A stretch of 40,844 nucleotides of DNA from an uncultured Bacteroides sp. (GTDB taxonomy: Bacteria; Bacteroidota; Bacteroidia; Bacteroidales; Bacteroidaceae): contig CASDXF010000028.1 in NCBI GenBank assembly GCA_949285075.1, forward strand, positions 1 through 40,844, given 5' to 3'. A program made the position numbers and the translations under genes. Shown here piece after piece: positions 15,660-24,159 of this stretch. How positions within the stretch are numbered: the stretch's first letter is position 1; every line of letters begins with the position of its first letter. Under the pieces are notes generated by a model. It did not search any database, was not told the origin of the DNA, and saw only the letters and a program-made list of their open reading frames with translations.

Positions 15660-18581
15660 ATGAATAATCAGTGTTTGAATATACTCAGAGGCTGTACGGT
15701 TGCTTTCCTGCTTTGGGCGGCGGGAGAAGTTTGCGCCCAATCGAAATTGAATTTTGGCCTTGCGCAGAAGCAGCGGGAGGAGGTCATTCCGAAGTCGGAG
15801 TATTCTTTCCAGAAATCGGAGCGGAAAGCGAAAGTCTCCCAACCGGGAGAGTTGGAGCGTGTGTCCGACTGGGAATATACGCTTTCTAAAGGTTGGGAGA
15901 TGATAGAGGGCTATAAGGCCCGAGCTGCGGAGCGGTCCGTACACGAACCGGACTTGGATACTAAAGAGTGGTACAACGCTACCGTTCCCGGAACGGTGCT
16001 GACTACGTTGGTAGAGCAAGGCGTTTACCCCGACCCGTTTTGGGGACTTAACAACTTGCTGATACCCGATACGCTTTGCCGGATGGACTGGTGGTATCGG
16101 AACGCTTTCGAGATTCCGCAAGGCGGAAAGGGAGAGCGGATTAAACTCATACTGAATGGTATAAACTATAAGGCGGAAGTCTGGTTCAACCGTCATCTGC
16201 TAGGCACGATGGCGGGAGCCTTCGAGCGGGGCATATTCGACATCACCTCGTTAGTCGTTCCCGGAGAGAAGAATCTGCTTGCCGTGCATATCCTTCCCCC
16301 TAATAATCCGGGAATAGTTCATGAGACGAACAAGACGGAAGGCATCGGCGGGAATGGAGGTGCGCTCTGTCTGGACGGGCCTACTTTCATCTCTTCCGAA
16401 GGATGGGACTGGATACCGGGCATTCGTGACCGCAACATCGGCATCTGGCAGGATGTCCGCATCCGTTATGGTAATGACATGGAGCTGATTGACCCGCAAG
16501 TGATTACCGACCTGCCCTTGCCGGACACGACTTCGGTTGACTTTATTGTTCGCGCGCGGGTTCGGAATCTGTCGGACGTTCCCCGTTCAGCCAATCTTCA
16601 TTTCGCGGTGGGTGACGTTTCCGCCGTGTGTCCGGTTTCCTTGAAGGCTAACGAGAGCCGTATGGTGGAGCTGACCCCTCAAACGTGCGAGGGACTCACG
16701 ATGGCGCATCCCAAGTTGTGGTGGCCGAACGGCTACGGAGCTCCTTATCTGTATGACTGTTCGGTGAGCCTTATTGCGGACGGGAACGATACGCTTGACG
16801 TGCGCAAGATGCGTATCGGCATCCGTGAACTGGAGTATGAACTGTCGGCTTACAGAGGGAACGATGCGCCTATGCGCCTGAACTATAATCCGACTTCCGC
16901 CTTGCGTGACGGAAAACCGGCCTTTGACGAGGTGAAGCGCAAGCGGGTGGATAAGAAGGTGCGCTATACGAATTACAATGGGGAGTTTGTTCCGGCCTTG
17001 CTGAAGCCGGCCCCTTCTCAGGGCATAGAGCTGATAACGGACTCGCTGATGAAGGACTATATGGTCATTAAGGTGAACGGGCAGCGCATTTATTGTAAAG
17101 GCGGCAACTGGGGAATGGACGACGGCATGAAGCGGGTCTCCCGTGAACGGATGGAGTCTTTCCTGAAGCTGCATAAGAATTTGAACTATAACATGATTCG
17201 CAACTGGACGGGGGAGAGTACGGAGGAAGTCTTCTACGAACTCTGTGACGAGTACGGCATGTTGGTGATGAACGACTTCTGGCTTTCTACCGAGGGGTTC
17301 AATCTGAACGTGCTCGACAATGACTTGTTCATGCGTAACGTTACCGACGTGGTGCGGCGCTTCCGCAATCATCCCTCCATCGCCTTGTGGTGCGCGAGGA
17401 ATGAGGGATTCGCTCCCAACGAGTTGGAGTATCGGCTGTCGGAGACTATTGCCCGTGAGGACGGCAGCAGGCATTATGCGGGAAACTCACGGTCGATAAA
17501 CAGTTCGGGAAGCGGGCCGTGGCGCTATCTCGACCCGGCGTGGTACTATCGCACGTTGGCGGGAGGATTCCGCTCCGAGGTAGGTACGCCCTCCTTGCCC
17601 ACGGCGGAGACCGTCCGCGAGTTTATGGCGGAAGAAGACACGTGGCCCATCAGCGACGTGTGGTACTATCACGACTGGCACAATCATAAGTACGGCGATA
17701 AGACGTTCAGCGAACTGTATAAGGAGGGTATCGAGCAGAAGCTCGGGCCGTCGTCCAATCTTGACGACTTCTGCCGCAAGGCTCAGCTTATCAACTACGA
17801 AAGCCATCGGGCCATCTTCGAGGCATGGAACTGCAAGATGTGGAACGACGCTTCGGGAGTCCTTCTGTGGATGAGTCATCCGGCGTGGCCGAGCATGGTG
17901 TGGCAGAACTACAGCTCCAACGGAGAGACCGCCGGAGCCTATTACGGGTCGCAGAAGGCTTGCCGTCCGCTCCACGTGCAGATGAGTCTGGATAAGTACA
18001 GGATTGATGTTGTCAACGCCTCGCTGAAAGATTACGCCAAGCTGAATGTCAGCGTAGACGTTTACGATAAGGTTGGAAATAAGCTCCGTTCTTCGCGATA
18101 TACGTTGAAAGACGTACGGGCCAATGGCCTGACGACGGTGGCGAGCTTGGAGAATCGGGAGACCCTGCCGGCCTTCAGTTGGGTCAAGCTGACGCTGACT
18201 GACGCTAAGGGAAGGCTGATGGACGACAATACCTACTGGCTCAATCTGGAAAAATGGAAAGGTGATGAGTTGGCTTCCTTGCCTACCGTGGACTTGAAGG
18301 TGGACATCAGGCGTTTCGTGAAGAGAGAAGACGGTTGGGAAGGTGTCGTGGAGCTGAAGAACGCGGGCAAGCGACTGGCGGTCGCCGTCGCTTTGGGATT
18401 GAGGGAAGCCGGTACGAAAGCCGCCATCCGTCCGGCTTATTTTGACGACGGCTACTTCTGCCTGATGCCGGGCGAGTCGAAGCGGATACATTTCCGGGTC
18501 GACGAGGAGCGGATGACGAAGCCCGCCGTGCTGCAGGTCGAAGGCTATAACGTGCGGACGGAGACCGTGTCGTTGAATTAA
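15660..18581 (+). CDS. Large GH2 enzyme with an inserted segment, mannosidase/exo-glucosaminidase-like branch
   Basis: From ATG 15660 the product has 973 residues and a signal peptide ending near EVCAQ. An in-frame GTG at 15630 overlaps the GH51 stop and would place ten extra residues before the signal. The GH2 order is intact: PGTVLTTLVEQG, ILNGINYKAEVWFN, WDWIPGIRDRN, LWWPNGYG, then the barrel with acid/base Glu582 (ARNEG) and nucleophile Glu640 (FRSEVGTPSLP). Compared with the GH2 at 8255 there are about 75 extra residues at roughly 393-465, just before the barrel (IKVNGQRIYCKGGNWG). The two proteins are clearly related but not recent duplicates. This gene closes the tightly spaced run that begins at 4305. 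Specificity unknown. Confidence 0.85.
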   Translation: MNNQCLNILRGCTVAFLLWAAGEVCAQSKLNFGLAQKQREEVIPKSEYSFQKSERKAKVSQPGELERVSDWEYTLSKGWEMIEGYKARAAERSVHEPDLDTKEWYNATVPGTVLTTLVEQGVYPDPFWGLNNLLIPDTLCRMDWWYRNAFEIPQGGKGERIKLILNGINYKAEVWFNRHLLGTMAGAFERGIFDITSLVVPGEKNLLAVHILPPNNPGIVHETNKTEGIGGNGGALCLDGPTFISSEGWDWIPGIRDRNIGIWQDVRIRYGNDMELIDPQVITDLPLPDTTSVDFIVRARVRNLSDVPRSANLHFAVGDVSAVCPVSLKANESRMVELTPQTCEGLTMAHPKLWWPNGYGAPYLYDCSVSLIADGNDTLDVRKMRIGIRELEYELSAYRGNDAPMRLNYNPTSALRDGKPAFDEVKRKRVDKKVRYTNYNGEFVPALLKPAPSQGIELITDSLMKDYMVIKVNGQRIYCKGGNWGMDDGMKRVSRERMESFLKLHKNLNYNMIRNWTGESTEEVFYELCDEYGMLVMNDFWLSTEGFNLNVLDNDLFMRNVTDVVRRFRNHPSIALWCARNEGFAPNELEYRLSETIAREDGSRHYAGNSRSINSSGSGPWRYLDPAWYYRTLAGGFRSEVGTPSLPTAETVREFMAEEDTWPISDVWYYHDWHNHKYGDKTFSELYKEGIEQKLGPSSNLDDFCRKAQLINYESHRAIFEAWNCKMWNDASGVLLWMSHPAWPSMVWQNYSSNGETAGAYYGSQKACRPLHVQMSLDKYRIDVVNASLKDYAKLNVSVDVYDKVGNKLRSSRYTLKDVRANGLTTVASLENRETLPAFSWVKLTLTDAKGRLMDDNTYWLNLEKWKGDELASLPTVDLKVDIRRFVKREDGWEGVVELKNAGKRLAVAVALGLREAGTKAAIRPAYFDDGYFCLMPGESKRIHFRVDEERMTKPAVLQVEGYNVRTETVSLN

Positions 18582-18643
18582 GGATAGGAAGCGGGAGATG
18601 CGGAAAGTCTTTCCGGATGAACCTTTTGCCTGTCCAGCTGAGT

Positions 18644-18731
18644 GAACCACCCGGGTGGTTCGATTGAACCACTGCGGTGAACCGGTTGAACCACCCGGGT
18701 GGGCCGTTCGGCCCACTCAGGTGGTTCGTTG
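18644..18731. repeat. 22-nt-period palindromic tandem repeat, family A
   Basis: Four consecutive 22-nt units begin at 18644, 18666, 18688 and 18710. Three start with GAACCAC and one with GGCCCAC. Unit 1 contains the perfect 18-bp palindrome GAACCACCCGGGTGGTTC (18644-18661); units 3 and 4 pair with each other (18688-18706 against 18709-18727, 17 of 19 positions). Further self-complementary stretches flank the array (18601-18615 and GGCCC/GGGCC arms within 18738-18751). The element fills the 18582-18794 gap between the large GH2 and GH115, and no clear promoter is visible there. The same 22-nt spacing with other sequences recurs at 22010, 23811 and 40145. Confidence 0.8.
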
Positions 18732-18794
18732 AGTGGAGGCCCCGGCGGGCCGCTTGAAGTATGGAATGAATCCGTGAATATAAAATAACTACCT

Positions 18795-21758
18795 ATGAGA
18801 TTAAGAACTTTATTCGTGAGCGGCCTTTGCTGCTGTTTCGTTTCGGCGGGCGCTCAGGTCGTGCTGGAGCAGGGAGCGGGGAAAGGCGCTTTCCCTATCG
18901 TCAACTCTTCCGCGAAGGCGGTGGTCTGCTTCGACGGCGAGGACGAGATTGTCGTGCGCAAGAGCGTCGACTTGTTTGTAGATGACGTGCGCCGGGTGAC
19001 GGGGCAGACGTTGGAAACCTCGGAGAAGGAGCCGGGGAAGGTGTCGGCGCGTTACGCTATCATTGTGGGAACGATTGGAGAGAGCGAGTGGATAGACAAG
19101 CTCGCTTCGAGGAATAAGATTGACACGACCGCCATCGCCGGAGGATGGGAGCGGTATCTGATAGAGAAGGTGGACAGTCCGGTGAAAGGTATCCGGCAGG
19201 CCATTGTCGTTGCCGGAAGCGACCGCAGGGGAACGGCTTACGGCTTGCTCTCCATCTCGCGCGCCATCGGCGTGTCGCCGTGGTATTGGTGGGCCGACGC
19301 TCCGGTGACGAAGCGCAGCCGGTTGAACGTGAAGGTCGACCGTTTCGTGTCGAAAGAGCCGAGCGTAAAGTACCGCGGAATCTTTATCAACGACGAGGAC
19401 TGGGGTATCTACCGTTGGGCGAAGAACAACTTCGAGAAAGAGCGCGGCAACTTCGGCCCCCGCACTTACGCGAAGGTATGCGAGCTTTTGCTCCGCCTTC
19501 AGGCCAACTATCTTTGTCCGGCCATGCACGACGCTTCGATGGCGTTCCACCGCATACCGGAGAACCGCTTGGTGGCTGACAGCTTCGCCATCGCTATGGG
19601 CTCGTCGCATTGCGAGCCGCTGCTGTTCAATACCGCCAGTGAGTGGAAGAAGGACAAGATGGGCGAGTGGGACTACATCAACAATAAGGATGGAGTTGAC
19701 AAGGTGCTGAAGTCGCGCGTGGAAGAGTGCGCTCCCTTCGAGAACGTATACACGTTGGCGCTCCGCGGGCTGCACGACAAGGCGATGAACGCCAGCAACG
19801 ACATGGGCGAGCGCAAGGACATGTTGCAGGAAGCGCTCATGGCGCAACGCCAGACACTGGTCGACGTCATCGGCAAGCGGGCGGAAGATATCCCGCAGGC
19901 GTTCACCCCTTACAAGGAGGTGCTCGACGTGTACGACGAGGGACTGGAATTGCCCGACGACGTGACCATTATCTGGCCCGACGACAACTACGGCTACATG
20001 AAACGCCTGAGCAGTCCGAAGGAACAGAAGCGTTCCGGCCGTTCGGGAGTATATTACCACTCGTCCTACCTCGGCAAGCCTCACGACCATCTGTGGATGA
20101 ATACCGTTTCGCCCACGCTGATGTACGAGGAGCTTCGCAAGGCCTACGACGCTACCGCCGACCGCATCTGGCTATTGAACGCCGGAGACATCAAGTCGTG
20201 CGAGTTCGCCGTGGACTATTTCCTGACGATGGCTTTCGACATCGACTCGTTCAACTTCGAGCGGGCCGCCAATTACCGTGCGGAGTGGCTCTGCGGCCTG
20301 TTGGGAGACGAGTATAAGGAAGAATATAAGGAAGAATTTCAGGACGTGATAGACTCTTTTTACGCGTTGGCCTTCCAACGGAAGCCGGAGTTCATGGGAT
20401 GGGGCTATCAATGGGCCACGGACAAGCACGGCAACGAGCGCAATACGGACACCGACTTCTCGCTGACCAATTACCGTGAGGTAGACCGCCGCTTGGCCGA
20501 ATATACCCGCATAGGCGGCATCGTGGAGCGCATCATGGCGAAGCTCCCCGAGGAACAGAAGCCTTGCTTCTACCAACTGATGTACTATCCCGTGAAAGGG
20601 TGCGAGTTGCTGAACCGCATGATTCTCTCCGGACAGCGCAACCGTTGGTACTCCATTCAGCAGCGCGCGGCGACGGACGGACTCGCAAAGATGGCCAAGC
20701 AATGCTACGACAGCCTAGACGTGATAACGAAAGGATACAACTCGCTGTTGGACGGCAAGTGGAATCACATGATGACCATGAAGCAGGGGTTCGCTACCGC
20801 TTACTTCAAGCTGCCCCAGTTGCGTGAGGCGAAGTTGGCGGATAAGGCGTCATTGGGCGTGATGGCCGAGGAGGAGGACATCTTGAAGGGCGGAAAGAAC
20901 TTCCATGCGCTGCCCGCTTTCAGCACCTACCTGCGCCGCTCGTATTACGTGGACGTGTTCAATAAGGGAAAGACCCCGTTGAAGTGGAAGGCTACGCCCT
21001 CCGACGATTGGATTTTAGTAAGCAAGTCGGCGGGAGAGACAGCCACCGAAGAGCGGCTGAACGTCTCTATCGACTGGGCGAAAGCGCCGGCGGGCGAACG
21101 GGTACTCGGCTCGTTGGAGATAGCCTCGGAAGGCGGTGAGAAGGAGAATGTCCTCATTTCCGTATTCAATCCCGCCTCGCCTTCGTTGGCTGAGATGGAC
21201 ACGCTGTTCGTGGAGACCAACGGATACGTATCCATTGACGCTGCCCGTTTCCATCGCAAGACGGAGAACAAGGACATCAAGATGCGGATTATCCCGAACT
21301 TGGGCTGCGAGAACACGGCGGTACAGTTGGGCGACCCGACCTCGCCGATGCAGCGTACCGCAGGCCGCTCTACCCCGAGGCTAGAGTATGACTTCTACAC
21401 CTTCGAGCAAGGTTCGGTAGACGTATATACGTATGTGCTGCCCACTTTCCCGATAAGCAAGGATAGGGGATACGCCGGACACGAGTCTACGAACGTGGAG
21501 ACGAAGTATGGCGTCTGCATCGACGAGGGGCCGGTGATGAATCCGTCTACCTCCTCCTTCGAGTACGCTCAGCTTTGGTACGAGAGTGTCTTGAAGAACT
21601 GCCGCATAAACAAAACCACGCTGCACATCGACAAGCCGGGCAAGCATACGGTGAAGATTATCTGCGGCGACGCGGGAACGGTGATACAGAAGATTGTACT
21701 TGACTTTGGCGGCATGAAGCGGTCTTACATGGGACCGCAGCCGACGAGGAATAAGTAA
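18795..21758 (+). CDS. GH115 alpha-glucuronidase-like enzyme
   Basis: The 987-residue protein has a signal peptide ending near VSAGAQ. Family GH115 is recognised from YRGIFINDEDW (residues about 194-203), TLALRGLHD, WPDDNYGY (394-401), GVYYHSSYLG and HDHLWMNT. GH115 enzymes remove alpha-1,2-linked (4-O-methyl)glucuronic acid, best known from internal xylose of glucuronoxylan, but members occur in gum and arabinogalactan loci. No xylanase is present here, so a gum or arabinogalactan substrate is at least as likely. The length includes the C-terminal beta-rich domain typical of Bacteroides members. It is separated from its neighbours by structured repeats upstream and a probable terminator downstream. 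Its third codon positions are much richer in G and C than those of the genes before 15 kb. Confidence 0.9.
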   Translation: MRLRTLFVSGLCCCFVSAGAQVVLEQGAGKGAFPIVNSSAKAVVCFDGEDEIVVRKSVDLFVDDVRRVTGQTLETSEKEPGKVSARYAIIVGTIGESEWIDKLASRNKIDTTAIAGGWERYLIEKVDSPVKGIRQAIVVAGSDRRGTAYGLLSISRAIGVSPWYWWADAPVTKRSRLNVKVDRFVSKEPSVKYRGIFINDEDWGIYRWAKNNFEKERGNFGPRTYAKVCELLLRLQANYLCPAMHDASMAFHRIPENRLVADSFAIAMGSSHCEPLLFNTASEWKKDKMGEWDYINNKDGVDKVLKSRVEECAPFENVYTLALRGLHDKAMNASNDMGERKDMLQEALMAQRQTLVDVIGKRAEDIPQAFTPYKEVLDVYDEGLELPDDVTIIWPDDNYGYMKRLSSPKEQKRSGRSGVYYHSSYLGKPHDHLWMNTVSPTLMYEELRKAYDATADRIWLLNAGDIKSCEFAVDYFLTMAFDIDSFNFERAANYRAEWLCGLLGDEYKEEYKEEFQDVIDSFYALAFQRKPEFMGWGYQWATDKHGNERNTDTDFSLTNYREVDRRLAEYTRIGGIVERIMAKLPEEQKPCFYQLMYYPVKGCELLNRMILSGQRNRWYSIQQRAATDGLAKMAKQCYDSLDVITKGYNSLLDGKWNHMMTMKQGFATAYFKLPQLREAKLADKASLGVMAEEEDILKGGKNFHALPAFSTYLRRSYYVDVFNKGKTPLKWKATPSDDWILVSKSAGETATEERLNVSIDWAKAPAGERVLGSLEIASEGGEKENVLISVFNPASPSLAEMDTLFVETNGYVSIDAARFHRKTENKDIKMRIIPNLGCENTAVQLGDPTSPMQRTAGRSTPRLEYDFYTFEQGSVDVYTYVLPTFPISKDRGYAGHESTNVETKYGVCIDEGPVMNPSTSSFEYAQLWYESVLKNCRINKTTLHIDKPGKHTVKIICGDAGTVIQKIVLDFGGMKRSYMGPQPTRNK

Positions 21759-21798
21759 GCCGCTTTCGTCCGGGGGAGATTCCCGGCGAGGCGGAGAC

Positions 21799-21851
21799 GA
21801 TACGGAAGAACGGCGGCGCATACGGTATGGCGCGGGGCCGTCTTCCGTATC
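21799..21851 (+). terminator. Probable Rho-independent terminator after GH115
   Basis: The arm at 21799-21814 pairs with 21837-21851 (GATACGGAAG..ACGGC against GCCGTCTTCCGTATC, one bulged A), followed at once by TTTT at 21852. It lies 40 nt after the GH115 stop codon. This would end the upstream transcript and leave the sulfatase to its own promoter. Confidence 0.6.
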
Positions 21852-22222
21852 TTTTCCATCGAATACGAATCGGTCATTAAGGCATTTCTGTCCAGAATGT
21901 AAGGACGGTTAAATCTGCTGGAGGCCCCTTCTGAAAAGCCTTTTTCGAGCGTGTTTTCCGCTTCAGCGATGAGGAGGATTCACGCTAAACCTTCTCCGTT
22001 TGTCAGCCTGCCCTGCGGCTCGCGAGAGACAGCCCTACGGCTCGCGAGAAATAGGGCAACGGCTCGTGAGAAATGGGGCTGTTTCTCAGACGGGTAATAA
22101 GAAGTTGATAACTAAGCTATTATCGCATGTAAAATGTTGTGGAAATGTATCTGCTCCTGTCAAGCGGTTTTTTCTAATGACCGATTGGGATTAAATAAGG
22201 TTACCTATTAAAACTCAAGATT
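21852..22222. other. Intergenic region upstream of the sulfatase
   Basis: The gap between the terminator and the sulfatase holds the 22-nt repeat array described separately (22010-22075). It also has two oppositely oriented copies of ATGACCGATT (22177-22186 on the plus strand and 21868-21877 on the minus strand). I see no good TAnnTTTG promoter match. The 64-codon frame starting at 22000 translates the repeat and is not believable as a gene. Confidence 0.4.
22010..22075 (+). repeat. 22-nt-period tandem repeat, family B (three units)
   Basis: Units start at 22010, 22032 and 22054. Each has the layout G(C/G)(C/G)C..CGGCTCG(C/T)GAGA; the first two contain the perfect palindrome CTCGCGAG and the third has CTCGTGAG. 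A more degenerate fourth unit may follow from 22076, where GGGCTG TTTCTC can pair with the preceding GAGAAA. The same sequence family occurs in opposite orientation at 40145-40232. There are no spacers of unrelated sequence between units, so this is not a CRISPR array. Confidence 0.8.
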
Positions 22223-23779
22223 ATGAAGACTCTTTTATCTGTGGCGACGCTCAGTGTCGTCGGTGTCTCTTCCTCATTCGCGCAAAAGGCGGATAGGCCG
22301 AACGTCGTTATCATCATGACCGACCAGCAACGGGCCGACCTTTGCGGAAGGGAGGGATTCCCTATGGCCATTACGCCCTACGTGGATTCACTGGCCCGGG
22401 CGAATTGTTGGTTTGACAAGGCCTATACGGTGGCTCCGGCCAGTTCGCCCGCCCGATGCTCCATGCTCACCGGGCGTTATCCTTCCGCTACGCGTGTGCG
22501 CACCAATCATAACGTGTTGGATGTCTACTACGGGAAGAATATGGTGCAAGTGTTTAAGGAGAACGGCTATAAGACCGCGCTTGTCGGTAAGAACCACTCT
22601 TTCCTGAAGCCTGCGGACATGGACTATTGGATAGAATACGGGCATTGGGGCAAGTCGGTCAAGGACAAGACGGAAGCCGAGCGCCAAGTGGCCGAGTTTC
22701 TCGACAAGGAGGCACAGGGGCAGTGGCTCGAACCCTCGAAGATTCCTTTGGAACGGCAGCAGCCCGTGACCATCGTCAACGAGGCGTTGGACTGGATAAA
22801 GGGACAGACGGAACCTTTCTTCCTTTGGGTCTCTTTCCCCGAGCCGCATAACCCCTATCAGGTGTGCGAACCCTACTACTCCATGTTCGCTCCGGATAAG
22901 ATACCTCAGCCCCGAACCACCCGTAAGGACTTGAAGTATAAGAGCGACAAGTACCGTGTCTTGGCGGAGTTGGAAGACCAGTCGTGTCCCGACTTACAGA
23001 AAGACCTGCCTCGCCTGCGTGGAAACTACATGGGCATGATTCGGTTGATAGACGACCAAGTGAAACGGTTGGTCGAAACGATGAAGGCCGACGGGAAATA
23101 CGAGAATACGTTATTCATCATCTTGTCCGACCACGGCGACTATTGCGGGGAGTACGGACTTATCCGTAAGGGAGCCGGAACACCGGACTGCCTGACACGC
23201 ATCCCGATGGTTTGGGCGGGCGCAGGCATTCAGGAGCGTGACGCTCCGATGGAAGCGTGCGTCTCCATCGCCGATATATTCCCCACGCTTTGTACGGCTA
23301 TCGGCGCGGAGATTCCCGTAGGAGTGCAGGGACGCAGCCTATGGCCGATGCTGACGGGAGAGAAGTATCCGGAGCGGGAGTTCAGGAGCGTTCTGGTTGA
23401 GCAGGGATTCGGTGGCGTGGACTTTACGATGGACGAGCCGTTGACCTTTGAAAAGGAAGGAGCGCTCAACCGGAAGGGAGTGGCCCGGTTCGACGAGCTG
23501 AACACGTGGACGCAAAGCGGCACGCAGCGCATGGTGCGTATGGGTGACTGGAAACTGATTATCGACAATTACGGTCGAGGCGAGCTGTACAACCTGAAGA
23601 AAGACCCGTCGGAGATAAACAATCTGTATGAGGATGAGGAATGCGCTGACAAGCGGTCGGAGCTGCTTCAGGAGATGATGACTTGGACGCTCAGGCTGCA
23701 AGACCCGTTGCCGGTACCCCGCCATCGCTATACGTTCAAGCGTACACCGTACAACTATCACTTTACCGGCGAGGAGTAA
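22223..23779 (+). CDS. S1-family sulfatase, serine-type
   Basis: The 518-residue protein has a signal peptide ending near SSFAQ (residue 21). It shows the S1 arylsulfatase layout: NVVIIMTDQQR with metal ligand Asp34, the formylglycine motif S-S-P-A-R at residues 74-78 (Ser74 is the residue converted), the following CSMLTGRYP, and LSDHGD with Asp303-His304. A serine at the modified position means maturation by an anaerobic sulfatase-maturating radical-SAM enzyme, which is not in the window. It should remove O-sulfate from a sugar in the periplasm. This is the only sulfatase here. Plant arabinans and gums are not normally sulfated, so its presence hints at a marine, algal or host glycan, or at a side activity. 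It stands alone, with long gaps on both sides. Confidence 0.92.
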   Translation: MKTLLSVATLSVVGVSSSFAQKADRPNVVIIMTDQQRADLCGREGFPMAITPYVDSLARANCWFDKAYTVAPASSPARCSMLTGRYPSATRVRTNHNVLDVYYGKNMVQVFKENGYKTALVGKNHSFLKPADMDYWIEYGHWGKSVKDKTEAERQVAEFLDKEAQGQWLEPSKIPLERQQPVTIVNEALDWIKGQTEPFFLWVSFPEPHNPYQVCEPYYSMFAPDKIPQPRTTRKDLKYKSDKYRVLAELEDQSCPDLQKDLPRLRGNYMGMIRLIDDQVKRLVETMKADGKYENTLFIILSDHGDYCGEYGLIRKGAGTPDCLTRIPMVWAGAGIQERDAPMEACVSIADIFPTLCTAIGAEIPVGVQGRSLWPMLTGEKYPEREFRSVLVEQGFGGVDFTMDEPLTFEKEGALNRKGVARFDELNTWTQSGTQRMVRMGDWKLIIDNYGRGELYNLKKDPSEINNLYEDEECADKRSELLQEMMTWTLRLQDPLPVPRHRYTFKRTPYNYHFTGEE

Positions 23780-23810
23780 CGGACTGTCGTCGGGAGGTTT
23801 TCCGGAAGGG

Positions 23811-23898
23811 TCGCCCGATTCATGTACAAGTGCTGAATCTCTCTTGTACATGAATCGGGCGAACGATGTACAAGAATCAAGCGATTGTTGTACAAGAA
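23811..23898. repeat. 22-nt-period tandem repeat, family C, with a perfect 20-bp inverted repeat
   Basis: Four 22-nt units begin at 23811, 23833, 23855 and 23877, and every one has TGTACA(A/T)G at the same unit position (13-20). Units 1, 3 and 4 begin TCGC, TCGG and TCAA. Arms 23811-23830 and 23843-23862 are perfect reverse complements with a 12-nt loop. The array starts 31 nt after the sulfatase stop, so the hairpin could also act as a terminator, although no T run follows. The rest of the gap (23899-24159) is AT-rich and holds TTGACCGATT at 24006-24015 and a weak promoter candidate. Confidence 0.8.
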
Positions 23899-24043
23899 AA
23901 AGGAGGTCGTCCCCTCAATTGGAAAAGATAAAAATGGCTCCAATCGCATAATTCTGGATGTTAAAAAAACGTATTTGTCTGTTTGTGGTCAGTTTTTATC
24001 TTTTATTGACCGATTATTCTCCAAAACTTTGTGATTTAATGCC

Positions 24044-24051
24044 GACCTTTG
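24044..24051 (+). promoter_or_regulatory. Weak -7-like element upstream of the GH43 lipoprotein
   Basis: GACCTTTG matches seven of eight positions of TAnnTTTG and is followed by CGAGG, a context common at Bacteroides start sites, about 110 nt before ATG 24160. No TTG at the proper -33 spacing is visible, so this is tentative. Confidence 0.28.
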
Positions 24052-24159
24052 CGAGGTAAACGAGCAGGGATTTGTTCTTGAATGTACAAATTTTAAGATA
24101 ATGAAAAGAAGGGGTGAAATGAAAAAACGCTTTCTTTGTGAAATCTTAAAAATGAAATT

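Noticed and set aside
17487-18716. 409-codon minus-strand frame over the end of the large GH2 and the repeat
   Set aside because: It reads through the palindromic repeat and is antisense to a clear GH2 barrel, so it is a shadow.
18810-20090. 426-codon minus-strand frame opposite GH115
   Set aside because: Shadow of the GC-rich GH115 gene. The product is His/Val/Arg-rich low-information sequence with no family features.
22010-22075. CRISPR array
   Set aside because: The 22-nt units follow one another without unrelated spacers, copy number is three or four, and no cas genes are present.
22000-22194. 64-codon small gene on the plus strand
   Set aside because: Its first half is the translated 22-nt repeat and the rest has no start-site or protein features.
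18644-23898. Replication-origin iterons
   Set aside because: The 20-22 nt spacing resembles iterons, but no initiator, partition gene or AT-rich unwinding region lies nearby, and the units differ in sequence between arrays.
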